DNA of 30,135 bases from JAAYEA01 sp012689325 (GTDB taxonomy: Bacteria; Chloroflexota; Anaerolineae; JAAYEA01): the NCBI GenBank assembly GCA_036841525.1, contig DAITVZ010000065.1:1-30135 (forward strand), in the 5' to 3' direction. Position numbers and translations under genes: made by a program. The notes under the pieces are model-generated. The model was not told the DNA's origin and did not search any database. It saw only the letters and a program-made list of their open reading frames with translations. Positions 22,095-30,135 of the stretch are shown here, in pieces (positions within the stretch are counted from its first letter, which is position 1; the number at the start of each line of letters is the position of its first letter).

Positions 22095-25000
22095 ATGGCT
22101 ACCACCAAGAACGACCTGCTGCCGATCCTGTCTGAGGCCACGGCCAAGCTGGAGGAGGCGCTGCAGGCGCTCGGCCAGCCCAACCTGCTGCGCCAGTGGC
22201 GCTTCTGGCACGGCCCCGCGGGGACCGTGGACCCGCAGCGCGCCATCTCTGGCGATGTGAGCGACTGGGAGGAGGTCACCACGCCGCGCGGCTGGTCCAC
22301 CGCCTCCGGCGAAACCTGGCTCCGTGGGATCGTCCGCTACCCCGAGGCGGTGGAGGGGATCCCCACCGCCGGATCGCCCCTGGAGATGGGCATCAACCTC
22401 CCCGTCCATTGCCGCGTTTATGTCAATGGCGAGCTGGCCGCGGGCCACGACTGGTGGCTGGACGCCCGCATTGCCCCCATCCCCCTCGCCGAGGCGCTGC
22501 ACCCTGGCCAGTCCTTCGAGGTTGCCTGCGTCATCCCCCAGGGCGACGGGCTGGGCGGCTTTGGCGGCGCGCGGCTGCGCTGCCAGCGCGTCCAGGAGAC
22601 GGTGAACGCGCTGGAGCTCCTGCGCGCCCAACTGGCCTTCTCGCGCTTCCTGGCCGCCCAAAAGGGCGCGCGCGCCCAAAGCGCCTGGCGCAAGGCGGTG
22701 GAGGGGCTCCCCTGGGCCGCCCTGGCCGCGCGGGACTGGGGCAAGTGGCAAACGGGCGCGGCGGAGGGCATCGCCAAGCTCGCCGCGCTGGTCCCCGAGG
22801 CCAAGGATTATGTCGTCCATGCCGCGGGCCACGCCCACATCGACATGAACTGGCTCTGGCCCTGGGAGGACACGGTGGACGTCATCCGCCGCGACTTTCG
22901 CACCATGGACCAGCTCATGGACCGCTACCCCGAGCTGCACTTTACCCAGAGCCAGGCCTCCACCTATTGGGCCATGGAGGTCTATGAGCCCGAGATCCTA
23001 GAGCGGGTCAAGGCGCGGGTGGCCGAGGGGCGCTGGGAGGTGGCCGCCAACACCTGGGTGGAGAACGACATGAACATGTCCTCCTCCGAGGCCATCGCCC
23101 ACCACTTCCTCTACACCCGCCGCTACATGGAGCAGCTCTTCGGCGCCAAGCCGCGGCTGCTCTGGGAGCCGGACACCTTTGGCCACCCCGCCACCCTGCC
23201 CCAGATCACGCGCAAGGGCGGGGCCGAATACCACTATTTCTGCCGCGGCGGTAAGGGCGACCCGCTCTTTTGGTGGGAGTCCGAGGACGGCTCGCGAGTG
23301 CTGAGCGTCCACGAGCCGCACTGGTACCTGGGCGAGATCAACCCCTGGCAGACGGTGGAGAAGTCCATCCTGCTGGCCGAGCGCTGCGGCCTCCAGCACA
23401 GCCTGATGGTCTATGGCGTGGGCGACCACGGCGGCGGCGCCACCATCCGCGACCTGGAGATGGCCCGCGCCATCGACGCCGCGCCCTGCCTGCCCACGCT
23501 GCGCCTCGATACCGTCACGGCCTTTTTCGACGCGGTCAAGGCCGCCAACCCCGAGCTGCCCGTCCGGCGCGGCGAGCTGAACCCCGTCTTTGCCGGGTGC
23601 TACACTAGCCACGCCGACGTCAAGCGGCTCAACCGCGCCGGCGAGCGCACCCTGACCGATGCGGAGGCGGTGGCCACGGCGGCGGCGCTGCTAACCGGCC
23701 ACCCCTACCCTCACGCCGCGCTGGAGGATAGCTGGCGAGCCGTGCTCTTCCAGCAGTTCCACGATATCCTCTGCGGCTGCGGCATCGGCATCACCTCCCG
23801 CACTGCCCACGCCTGGGCCGAGCCAGCCATCGCCCGTGGCAAGGCGCTCGCCGACGCCGCGCTGGCGGCGCTGGCCAAGCAGCTCGATACCGGCGATGGG
23901 CCCGCTGCCTGCGTCTTTAATTCGCTCCCCTGGTCCCGCACCGACCCCGTGGCGCTGCCCGTGGACTGGGAGTGCGCCTGGGTGACCGACGACCGCGGCC
24001 AGCGGCTGCCCGCGCAGCGCTCCGCCGAGGGGCTGCTCATCGTCGCCGAGGAGGTCCCCGCGCTGGGCTTCCGCGTCTATCGCCCCGGCGACGCGACGCC
24101 GCTCCCCGGCGCCGGCGACGTGGCGCTGGCCGCCCCGCTGACCCTGGAGAACGCGCACCTCCGCGTGCAAGTCGACGCCCGCTCCGGCGCCATCACCCAC
24201 CTGTGGGACAAGGAGGCCAAGCGCGACCTGGCCGCCAACGCCCACAACGAGCGCAACGCCGGGCTGGACACCACCGGCCCGCTCAACCGGCTGGAGGTCT
24301 GGTGGGAGCAGCCGCACGGCATGTCGGCCTGGCAACTGGGCAACATCAGCCGCATCGATCGGTTGGTGAGCGGCGCGGAGGCGCGCCTGGTCGAGTCGGG
24401 CCCGGTGCGCGGGACCATCGAGGTCCGGCGGAGCCTGCTCCATTCCACGCTGGTGCAGCGCCTCCACCTCTACCGCGGCTCGCGCGCCGTCGTCTTTGAC
24501 ACCGAGATCGACTGGCACGAGCGCGGCTCGGACCAGACCGACGCGCCCATGCTGCGCGCTCGCTTTGACGCGACGCTGGGCCCCACCGCGGCCACCTTCC
24601 AGGTCCCCTTTGGGACCATCCAGCGCCCCGCCGACGGTCAAGAGTCCGCCGCGCAGATGTGGGGCGACCTGACCGAGACGACCGGCGAATACGGCGTGGC
24701 GCTCCTGAACGACTGCAAGTACGGCTACCAGGCCCACGGCAACACCCTGGGCCTGACCCTGGTGCGCGCCTCCTACGAGCCCGACCGCAACCCCGACGAG
24801 GGACTGCACCGCTTCCGTTACGCCTATTATCCCCACCTGGGAACCTGGCAAGCGGCGGGGGTGGAGGAACAGGCGCAAGGGTTCAACCGGCCCTTGCTGG
24901 CCCGGGCCATGCAGTCCGCGGGCGCGGGCACGCTGCAACCCGGCGCGCCCGCCATCAGCATCGCCGGCGAGGGCGTGGTCGCCACCACGGTCAAGCTGGC

Positions 25001-25220
25001 CGAGGCGGGCGGCGGCGACGTCATCGTCCGCCTGTTGGAGCTGCGCGGCGAGGCCGCCGTGGCCGATCTGCGGCTGGCCCGGCCCATCCTCTCCGCCAGC
25101 GAGGTTTCGCTGGACGAGGAGCCGCTGGTTGGGGCAGCCCCTTGCGCCGTGGCCGATGGCGCCGCCCGCGTGACGCTGGGCCCGCACGAGTTCAAGACCA
25201 TCCGGCTTCGGATCAGCTAA
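22095..25220 (+). CDS. Alpha-mannosidase, glycoside hydrolase family 38
   Basis: A 1041-aa retaining alpha-mannosidase, of typical length for the bacterial/class II type. An N-terminal domain (1-235) precedes the catalytic barrel. Zinc ligands are suggested by His248 and Asp250 in AGHAHIDMNWLW. The nucleophile is Asp360 in LLWEPDTFGHPATLP. A further conserved segment is FQQFHDILCG. C-terminal beta domains follow from about residue 640. No signal peptide is visible, so it acts inside the cell on imported mannosides. Ribosome-binding GGGAGGA precedes ATG 22095. The next gene starts 12 bp downstream. With the beta-mannosidase it could strip the mannose core of N-glycans or mannans. Confidence 0.95.
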   Translation: MATTKNDLLPILSEATAKLEEALQALGQPNLLRQWRFWHGPAGTVDPQRAISGDVSDWEEVTTPRGWSTASGETWLRGIVRYPEAVEGIPTAGSPLEMGINLPVHCRVYVNGELAAGHDWWLDARIAPIPLAEALHPGQSFEVACVIPQGDGLGGFGGARLRCQRVQETVNALELLRAQLAFSRFLAAQKGARAQSAWRKAVEGLPWAALAARDWGKWQTGAAEGIAKLAALVPEAKDYVVHAAGHAHIDMNWLWPWEDTVDVIRRDFRTMDQLMDRYPELHFTQSQASTYWAMEVYEPEILERVKARVAEGRWEVAANTWVENDMNMSSSEAIAHHFLYTRRYMEQLFGAKPRLLWEPDTFGHPATLPQITRKGGAEYHYFCRGGKGDPLFWWESEDGSRVLSVHEPHWYLGEINPWQTVEKSILLAERCGLQHSLMVYGVGDHGGGATIRDLEMARAIDAAPCLPTLRLDTVTAFFDAVKAANPELPVRRGELNPVFAGCYTSHADVKRLNRAGERTLTDAEAVATAAALLTGHPYPHAALEDSWRAVLFQQFHDILCGCGIGITSRTAHAWAEPAIARGKALADAALAALAKQLDTGDGPAACVFNSLPWSRTDPVALPVDWECAWVTDDRGQRLPAQRSAEGLLIVAEEVPALGFRVYRPGDATPLPGAGDVALAAPLTLENAHLRVQVDARSGAITHLWDKEAKRDLAANAHNERNAGLDTTGPLNRLEVWWEQPHGMSAWQLGNISRIDRLVSGAEARLVESGPVRGTIEVRRSLLHSTLVQRLHLYRGSRAVVFDTEIDWHERGSDQTDAPMLRARFDATLGPTAATFQVPFGTIQRPADGQESAAQMWGDLTETTGEYGVALLNDCKYGYQAHGNTLGLTLVRASYEPDRNPDEGLHRFRYAYYPHLGTWQAAGVEEQAQGFNRPLLARAMQSAGAGTLQPGAPAISIAGEGVVATTVKLAEAGGGDVIVRLLELRGEAAVADLRLARPILSASEVSLDEEPLVGAAPCAVADGAARVTLGPHEFKTIRLRIS

Positions 25221-25232
25221 CAGGAGTTCCAT

Positions 25233-26579
25233 ATGACCCTACAATTCGGCACGGCCACGCGGGACATCACCCCCGCCTATCCCGTCTGGATGCACGGCTA
25301 TTCCGGGCGCGACCACCCCTCCGACGGCGTGCTGGAGCCGCTGCAGCTCGGCTGCCTCGCCATCTCGGACGGCCAGACCACCCTGTTGATCGTGACCTGC
25401 GACATGATCGGCATCCACGCCGATATCGCCCAGCGGCTGGCCGCGCACCTGGAGGATCTGACCGGCGTCCCCGCCGACCACGTGCTGATCTCTTGCTCGC
25501 ACACCCACTTTGCCCCGGCGCTGCACATCCAGCAGTACACCTCGCCGCGGGTCGGTTTGGTCGGCCCCGATCCTCGCTTTGTCGCCGATCTCCAGCTCAA
25601 GATGGTGGAGGCGGCCCAGGAGAGCCTGCGCAACCTGCAGCCAGCGTCTCTCGAGACGGCCCGACTCGCCGCGCCGCAGGTGGCCTTCAACCGGCGCACC
25701 GTGCGGCCTGATGGCTCCGTGCAGACCAACTTTCGCTACCCGCTGGACGCGGACCGCTACACCATCGGCCCCATCGACACCGAGCTCTTTGCCCTGCGCG
25801 TCCGCGACGAGCTGGGCGTCCGCGCGGTGCTGGCCAACTTTGGCTGCCACCCCGTCACCGGCGGGCCGCTGGGCGACGCCGACCACTACCGCCTTTCCGC
25901 CGATTACCCCTATTACCTGCGCCAGGCGCTGACCGCCGCGTATGGCTGTCCCGCCTTTTTCACCTTGGGCGGCGCGGGCGACGCCGTGCCGCAGGACCGC
26001 TTCGGCCGCTCCCGCCAGCGCATCGGCGGCATCCTCGGCGAATCCATCGTCCTGGCCGAGCGCCGCTTCGCCGCTGACGAGCGCGCCACGTTGCGCGCCG
26101 AGGTGGTGGCGCTGGAGGCGGAGACGATCCTCCGCACCGGCCCCGCCGCCGAGGCCGAGTACGAGGCGGCGCGAGAAGCGTTCCTGGCCCTCTTGGACGC
26201 CGAAGCCAATCCGCGCGAAGAGAGTTATGTCAAGGCTAATGAGCGGTATCAGCTCGCCTCCAACGCCCTCTTTCGCCACCAGCTCTATCCCGACAACCGC
26301 TTCGCCATCCCCGTCCAGTTCCTGCAGATCGGGGAGACGATGCTGGTGGGCTTGCCGTTCGAGGTCCTCTCCGAGTTCGCCCGCAAGATGAAGGCGGCGC
26401 ACCCCCACAGCGTCCTCTGCTCCTGCGCCGGCGGCTATCAGGGTTACCTGCCCTTCGCGTACGAGTATGCCCGCGGCGGGTATGAGGCCTCCTCGGCCTC
26501 CACGCACTTTGCCCCGGGCGCCGCCGACGGCCTGCTGGAGCTGGTGCTGGCCAAGCTGGACGAATGGGAGGCGTTGTGA
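25233..26579 (+). CDS. Neutral/alkaline ceramidase-like hydrolase
   Basis: A 448-aa protein related to the N-terminal catalytic domain of neutral/alkaline ceramidases (about 650 aa), without their C-terminal domain. Likely zinc ligands are His90/His92 (SCSHTHFAP), His206 (FGCHP), Glu377 (LPFEVLSEF) and a tyrosine at 402 or 405 (GGYQGY). The catalytic serine region, GDxSP in true ceramidases, here reads GDAVP, so ceramide hydrolysis is doubtful. No signal peptide is seen, unlike secreted ceramidases. AGGAG is 6 bp before ATG 25233. It sits 12 bp after the alpha-mannosidase and overlaps the following PHP gene, so it belongs to that operon. An amide or ester hydrolase for a glycan substituent is one possibility. 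Confidence 0.82.
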   Translation: MTLQFGTATRDITPAYPVWMHGYSGRDHPSDGVLEPLQLGCLAISDGQTTLLIVTCDMIGIHADIAQRLAAHLEDLTGVPADHVLISCSHTHFAPALHIQQYTSPRVGLVGPDPRFVADLQLKMVEAAQESLRNLQPASLETARLAAPQVAFNRRTVRPDGSVQTNFRYPLDADRYTIGPIDTELFALRVRDELGVRAVLANFGCHPVTGGPLGDADHYRLSADYPYYLRQALTAAYGCPAFFTLGGAGDAVPQDRFGRSRQRIGGILGESIVLAERRFAADERATLRAEVVALEAETILRTGPAAEAEYEAAREAFLALLDAEANPREESYVKANERYQLASNALFRHQLYPDNRFAIPVQFLQIGETMLVGLPFEVLSEFARKMKAAHPHSVLCSCAGGYQGYLPFAYEYARGGYEASSASTHFAPGAADGLLELVLAKLDEWEAL

Positions 26580-27340
26580 ACGACTGGCCCAAGCTCGATT
26601 TCCACCTCCACGCCACCCGCTACCGGCTGAGCGGCGGGCGGCCCGACGCCACCGTGGCCAACATCGCCGCCCGCTGCGCCGAGCTGGGCTATCAGGCCAT
26701 CGGCGTCGTCGAGCACCTGGACGCCGACCCCAAGCACCCCGCCGCCTGCCTGGCGGAGCTGGTGGCCGAGTTCCGCACCGTCTCGGCGCCGCCCCGCCTC
26801 TACGTGGGCGCGGAGCTCGACGTCAACGTCGCGGGCGACGGCCTCTCCGTCCCCGCGGCGCCGCGCCTCAAGCGCGAGCTGGGGCTGGACTATTGCCTCG
26901 GCTCGGTGCATGGGCTGGGCGAGGGCGCCTTGGATCGGGACGCCTATATCGCCGAGGAGCACCGCCGCCTGCTGGTGTTGACCCGCTGCCCCACCGTGGA
27001 CGTCATCGCCCACGCCTGGAGCATGGGCCACGCCTTGGTCCGCAAGGGGATCCTTCCCGAATGGCGCTTCAGCTTGATCCCCGACGCCTGCTTGCAGGGG
27101 CTCCTGGACGCGCTGCGCGTCAGCGGCCAGGCGCTGGAGGTGAACCCCAAGGCCAGGGCCGATTTCCCCGATCCCGCTTACCGGGTCTTTATACAGCAGG
27201 CCATCGCCGCGGGCATCCGCATCGCCATCGGCTCCGACGCCCACAGCCTGGAGCGCATCGGCGGCGCCGACGCCCAGGCGGCCTTTGTGCGCGAGGTGGG
27301 CCTCCCCGCCGCCCAGCTTTGGACCCCGGAGGCCCGCTAG
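26576..27340 (+). CDS. PHP-domain phosphoesterase
   Basis: A 254-aa PHP-fold metal-dependent phosphoesterase, similar in size to histidinol-phosphatase relatives. The metal ligands are in order: H10-L-H12 (DFHLHA), E46-H47, E80 (GAE), H112 (SVH), H146 (IAHAW) and D221-A-H223 (GSDAH). The start is GTG 26576, overlapping the preceding stop as GTGA and placed 5 bp behind GGGAGG; ATG 26564 is a less likely alternative. No polymerase domain is present. In this operon it might dephosphorylate a sugar phosphate rather than histidinol phosphate, since no other histidine genes are near. Confidence 0.88.
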   Translation: MNDWPKLDFHLHATRYRLSGGRPDATVANIAARCAELGYQAIGVVEHLDADPKHPAACLAELVAEFRTVSAPPRLYVGAELDVNVAGDGLSVPAAPRLKRELGLDYCLGSVHGLGEGALDRDAYIAEEHRRLLVLTRCPTVDVIAHAWSMGHALVRKGILPEWRFSLIPDACLQGLLDALRVSGQALEVNPKARADFPDPAYRVFIQQAIAAGIRIAIGSDAHSLERIGGADAQAAFVREVGLPAAQLWTPEAR

Positions 27341-27343
27341 CCC

Positions 27344-28423
27344 ATGGCTGTAGAGATCGGCGCCATCCGCGAGCCCCGTTGGACCCGCCCCGCCCTGCTG
27401 CGGCGGGAGGCGCCGTTGCGGCCCGACCTGGCCCCCTGGACCGGCGACCCCCTGCGGGTGGTGCTGGAGGGCGAGGTGCCGGTGGAGGGCGTCAGCCTGG
27501 AAGGCGCTGCGGGTGTCTACCCGCTGATCGTCGTCTCCCGCCAGTTTCGCGACGGGTTCACCCACGTCGGCTGCGCCACGCGCCCGCTGCCGGAGGGGCT
27601 TTATGACCTCTTCGTCTTTCGTCGCGGCGCGGCGCGGCTTGTCTCGCCACACGCCGTCGCCAGCGTGGCCGAGCGCGACGCCTTCACCCTCGCCCACATC
27701 AGCGACCTGCACCTGCTCAAGGACGTCGCCGGGGCCCTGGTGGACCAGACCGATCGCGTCGCTGCCCTGGTGGATCGCCTGAACCGGCTCGCCCCCGCGC
27801 TGGTCGTCTGCACCGGCGACGTGGTCAGCCGCCACGGCGCGGAGAAGGAACCGCTCTCCGCCGAGGCGGTCGAGTGGCAGGCCCGCCGCGCGCAGGAGCT
27901 CCTCCTGGGTCTGCGGATGCCGCTCTTTATGGTGGTCGGCAACCACGACCAGGCCTTTGGCTACTCCCGGACCGCCTGGCACCGCTACATGGGCCGGCCC
28001 TGGGACCGCCCCACCGACGACTATGGCCTGGATTTCAGCGGGTGCCACCTCGCCTTCGTGGATGGCTATGCCCGCTATGACGGCGCCAATCGCCTGGTGG
28101 AGCGCAGCATGACCATGGAGCAGCTCCTCTGGCTGCACCAGGACATGCGGCAGGCGCGGGAAGCACGCTGGCGCCTGCTCTTCATCCACTATGACTATGG
28201 CGGCGAGCTGACCCCGCTGCTCCCCGAGCTGCGCGCCGACATGCTCTTCTACGGCCATTCCGACAAGCCCATCCCCGCCGACCTGGAGGCGCTGGGCATC
28301 CGGAACGGCCACCTGCTGGACCGGGAGGCTTATCGCCTCGTGCGCGTATCCCCCAAGGCGCTGCGGGACAAGGCGGTGCCGTGGGACAAACTGATGGAAG
28401 GAGCCTCGCGCCGCAAGAAATGA
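27344..28423 (+). CDS. Calcineurin-like metallophosphoesterase
   Basis: A 359-aa protein. Residues 1-112 form a beta-rich, all-domain-like N-terminus with no recognised motif. The phosphoesterase part shows D121-L-H123 (ISDLH), D159 (TGDVV), N200-H-D202 (GNHD), H282 (FIHYD) and H305 in GHSD. The last motif is GHxH in typical members; here the final His is Asp307. The start is ATG 27344, 3 bp after the PHP stop, so the genes are translationally close. The next start overlaps its stop as ATGA. The substrate is unknown. Cytoplasmic, with no signal peptide. Confidence 0.88.
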   Translation: MAVEIGAIREPRWTRPALLRREAPLRPDLAPWTGDPLRVVLEGEVPVEGVSLEGAAGVYPLIVVSRQFRDGFTHVGCATRPLPEGLYDLFVFRRGAARLVSPHAVASVAERDAFTLAHISDLHLLKDVAGALVDQTDRVAALVDRLNRLAPALVVCTGDVVSRHGAEKEPLSAEAVEWQARRAQELLLGLRMPLFMVVGNHDQAFGYSRTAWHRYMGRPWDRPTDDYGLDFSGCHLAFVDGYARYDGANRLVERSMTMEQLLWLHQDMRQAREARWRLLFIHYDYGGELTPLLPELRADMLFYGHSDKPIPADLEALGIRNGHLLDREAYRLVRVSPKALRDKAVPWDKLMEGASRRKK

Positions 28424-29154
28424 TCATCTATATCACGCGCCACGGACAGCCGTGGCTTTCGAGCATGGAGAACAACCCGGAATATCCGGCCGGCGACCCG
28501 ATCCTCACCGAACTGGGCCAGACCCAAGCCCGGCTCCTGGGCGAGCGGCTGCGCCGGATCGGCTTTGCCGGCAGGATTTTCGCCTCGCCCTATTTGCGCA
28601 CTATGGAGACCGGCGCTATTATAGCCACAGCAACGGGGCGGCCGTTGTATCCGGAGCCAGCCATCCGCGAGATCGCCGCCTGGCCGGACAACCTGGCCGT
28701 CTTTCAGGGGCAGACTGTGGAGGAGCTGCGGGAGCGCTTTCCGGTGGTGCCCGCCGATGCGGCGCTCCCCTACCCTTGGTGGGGGTCGGAGCTGGAGGAC
28801 GCGGCGGCGGTGCTGGGCCGGATCGGCCCTTTCATCGACGCGCTCATCGCGCGCGGCGGCGAGGATGCCCTGCTGGTCGGCCACGGCGCCTCGGTGAGCG
28901 CCCTGCACCGCTACCTGCTGGCGAACCATCCCGAGGTGCTGGCGCGCGTGGGCAACAACTGGAACTGCGGCCTGAGCGCCCTGCGGGTGCACCCGCGACT
29001 TGAGGCGCTCTGGCTCTCGGACACGTCCCACCTGCCCGCCGAGCTGACCACCTCCAACGCCAAGACCTTGGCCGAATGGCAGCGAGAGCGGGCCGTCGGC
29101 GTCTCCGCCCCGGCCAACCCGCCCCCGCACAAGGCCTGGGACTGGACCGCCTGA
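28420..29154 (+). CDS. Histidine phosphatase superfamily protein
   Basis: A 244-aa phosphoglycerate-mutase-like phosphatase. R7-H8-G9 (ITRHGQP) carries the phosphorylated His. SPYLRTMETG supplies the second Arg, and VGHGASVSALH the second catalytic His. ATG 28420 is chosen because homology starts there and it overlaps the upstream stop as ATGA (28420-28423); the frame to 28381 lies inside the previous gene. It completes a run of three phosphoesterases of unrelated folds. The substrate could be a phosphorylated sugar, but this group is too broad to say. It ends 107 bp before the lyase gene. Confidence 0.9.
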   Translation: MIIYITRHGQPWLSSMENNPEYPAGDPILTELGQTQARLLGERLRRIGFAGRIFASPYLRTMETGAIIATATGRPLYPEPAIREIAAWPDNLAVFQGQTVEELRERFPVVPADAALPYPWWGSELEDAAAVLGRIGPFIDALIARGGEDALLVGHGASVSALHRYLLANHPEVLARVGNNWNCGLSALRVHPRLEALWLSDTSHLPAELTTSNAKTLAEWQRERAVGVSAPANPPPHKAWDWTA

Positions 29155-29166
29155 CCGCCGCGCATC

Positions 29167-29236
29167 GTAGGGGCGAACCTCGTGTTCGCCCTCCGAACCC
29201 GGCCATCGTAGGGGCAGCCCCCCGTGGCTGCCCTCC
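29167..29236. repeat. Two GTAGGGGC hairpin elements
   Basis: Two related elements stand in tandem. The first, 29167-29194, folds as GGGGC-GAAC-CTCGT-GTTC-GCCC. The second, 29208-29236, folds as GGGGC-AGCC-CCCCGT-GGCT-GCCC. Both are preceded by ATC and end in CTCC. The four-base segment and its partner differ together, so pairing is kept. They lie between the phosphatase stop and the AAGGAG of the lyase gene and could separate the two transcripts. Confidence 0.85.
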
Positions 29237-29261
29237 TATCATAGGGTACAAGGAGCGATTC

Positions 29262-30135
29262 ATGCCGAAATTCGCAGGTGTCTGGCCCGCGCTGGTGACG
29301 CCGCTCACCGCCGATGACCGCATCCACGTCGAGGTGGCCCGCCGCCTGGTGGATGACCTCATCGCCGCCGGGGTGCACGGCTTTTACGTCTGCGGCGGCA
29401 CTGGGGAGGGCATCCTCCTCCCCAACGACGCGCGCAAACGGATGGCCGAGACGGTGCTGGTGCAGGCCAAGGGCCGCGTCCCCGTGATCGTCCACGTCGG
29501 CGCGGCGGCCACCGCCGACGCCATGGAACTGGCCGCCCACGCCCAGCGCCTCGGCGCCGATGCCGTCGCCGCCATCCCGCCCTTTTATTACGGTGTCGGC
29601 TTCCAGGCCATCAAGGAGCACTACCAGCTCATCGCCAGCGCCTCCGACTTGCCGCTCTATCTCTATTACATCCCTGGCTCCACCGGCGTGACCCTCACCG
29701 CGGCGCAGATGTGGGAGCTCTGCCAGATCCCCAAGGTGGCGGGGTTCAAGTACTCGGCCTACGACCTCTACACCCTGGAGCGGATACTCGACCTGGGGAA
29801 GGGGCGGCTCAACGTCTTTTCGGGGCCGGACGAGATCTTGGCCTCCTGCCTGGAGGTCGGCGTGGATGGCGCCATCGGCAGCACCTACAATTTCCTGCCG
29901 CGCCACTTTATCCGGCTCTACGAAGCCGCCCGCGCGGGCGATTGGGGCCGCGCCCGCGAGCTGCAGACCCAGGGCAACCGGGTCATCGAGGTCTACCTCA
30001 AGCATGGCGGGCTGGCCACCATCAAGGAGATCATGGCCATGCAAGGCTACGACTGCGGCCACTGCCGCCGTCCCATCGGCCAACTGAGCCCGACGCAGGT
30101 CGCCGCCCTCCGCGCCGACCTGGAAGCCGTCGGCT
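29262..30135 (+). CDS. N-acetylneuraminate lyase/DapA-family lyase, partial
   Basis: A DapA/NAL-fold class I aldolase, open to the window end (291 codons; expected about 300), so only the last few residues are missing. It shows GGTGEG (45-50), the Tyr136 region YYIPGSTG, the Schiff-base lysine Lys163 (GFKYSAYD) and IGSTYN. The GSTYN motif is more like N-acetylneuraminate lyases than dihydrodipicolinate synthases. The reaction would be cleavage of a 2-keto sugar acid such as sialic acid to pyruvate and an aldose. The start is ATG 29262, with AAGGAG 6 bp upstream. As DapA relatives also cleave keto-deoxy-gluconate and similar acids, the substrate is not certain. Its place at the end of the mannosidase operon supports a glycan-catabolic role. 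Confidence 0.85.
   Translation, partial: MPKFAGVWPALVTPLTADDRIHVEVARRLVDDLIAAGVHGFYVCGGTGEGILLPNDARKRMAETVLVQAKGRVPVIVHVGAAATADAMELAAHAQRLGADAVAAIPPFYYGVGFQAIKEHYQLIASASDLPLYLYYIPGSTGVTLTAAQMWELCQIPKVAGFKYSAYDLYTLERILDLGKGRLNVFSGPDEILASCLEVGVDGAIGSTYNFLPRHFIRLYEAARAGDWGRARELQTQGNRVIEVYLKHGGLATIKEIMAMQGYDCGHCRRPIGQLSPTQVAALRADLEAVG

Noticed and set aside
26564..26575. ATG 26564 as start of the PHP gene
   Set aside because: GTG 26576 has GGGAGG at the right distance and gives the usual GTGA overlap, while ATG 26564 has no upstream ribosome-binding site.

Overview
The window is GC-rich bacterial DNA carrying a carbohydrate-catabolism and efflux locus. The likely host is a Chloroflexota (Anaerolineae/Caldilineae-type) bacterium, probably from a metagenome scaffold. 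Three things point that way: the family mix, a short YLP-type C-terminal tail on the one secreted protein, and many short palindromic repeats in front of genes. This taxonomic call is an inference. Two runs of exactly 100 N (22-121 and 16393-16492) are assembly gaps, and both fall inside tandem repeats.

Layout. 1-308: gap plus a 29-bp hairpin-forming tandem array. 309-7133 (+): SDR oxidoreductase, GH2 beta-mannosidase, Gfo/Idh/MocA oxidoreductase, phosphomannose-isomerase-like cupin protein, a 26-codon small ORF, and a nucleotidyltransferase-fold protein. 7153-8959: a 75-aa conserved small protein (-) and a secreted TolB-like beta-propeller (+). 8969-16273 (-): enolase-superfamily sugar-acid dehydratase, RraA-family lyase, and three MFS transporters. 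Two of these transporters are close paralogues with a GNAT acetyltransferase between them. 16631-18367 (+): ABC exporter half-transporter. 18479-19917 (+): SnoaL-like protein and SDR. 20030-30135 (+): DUF4838 protein, GH38 alpha-mannosidase, neutral-ceramidase-like hydrolase, PHP phosphoesterase, metallophosphoesterase, histidine phosphatase, and an N-acetylneuraminate-lyase-like protein that runs off the window end.

How the genes fit together. Beta-mannosidase, alpha-mannosidase and a PMI-like isomerase suggest intracellular breakdown of mannose-containing glycans. The neuraminate-lyase-like gene would add sialic acid. The dehydratase/RraA pair looks like a sugar-acid branch. None of the glycosidases has a visible signal peptide and no sugar importer is encoded here, so uptake must be encoded elsewhere. 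The MFS-GNAT-MFS block and the ABC exporter look like drug efflux and modification.

The most unusual structure is non-coding. Nearly every intergenic space holds a palindromic repeat or a tandem array of mini-hairpins, usually ending just before the ribosome-binding site. One family keeps its stem while changing its sequence (compensatory changes at six copies). Different arrays (29-, 17-, 18- and about 11-bp units) share little sequence but share the property that each unit folds back on itself.
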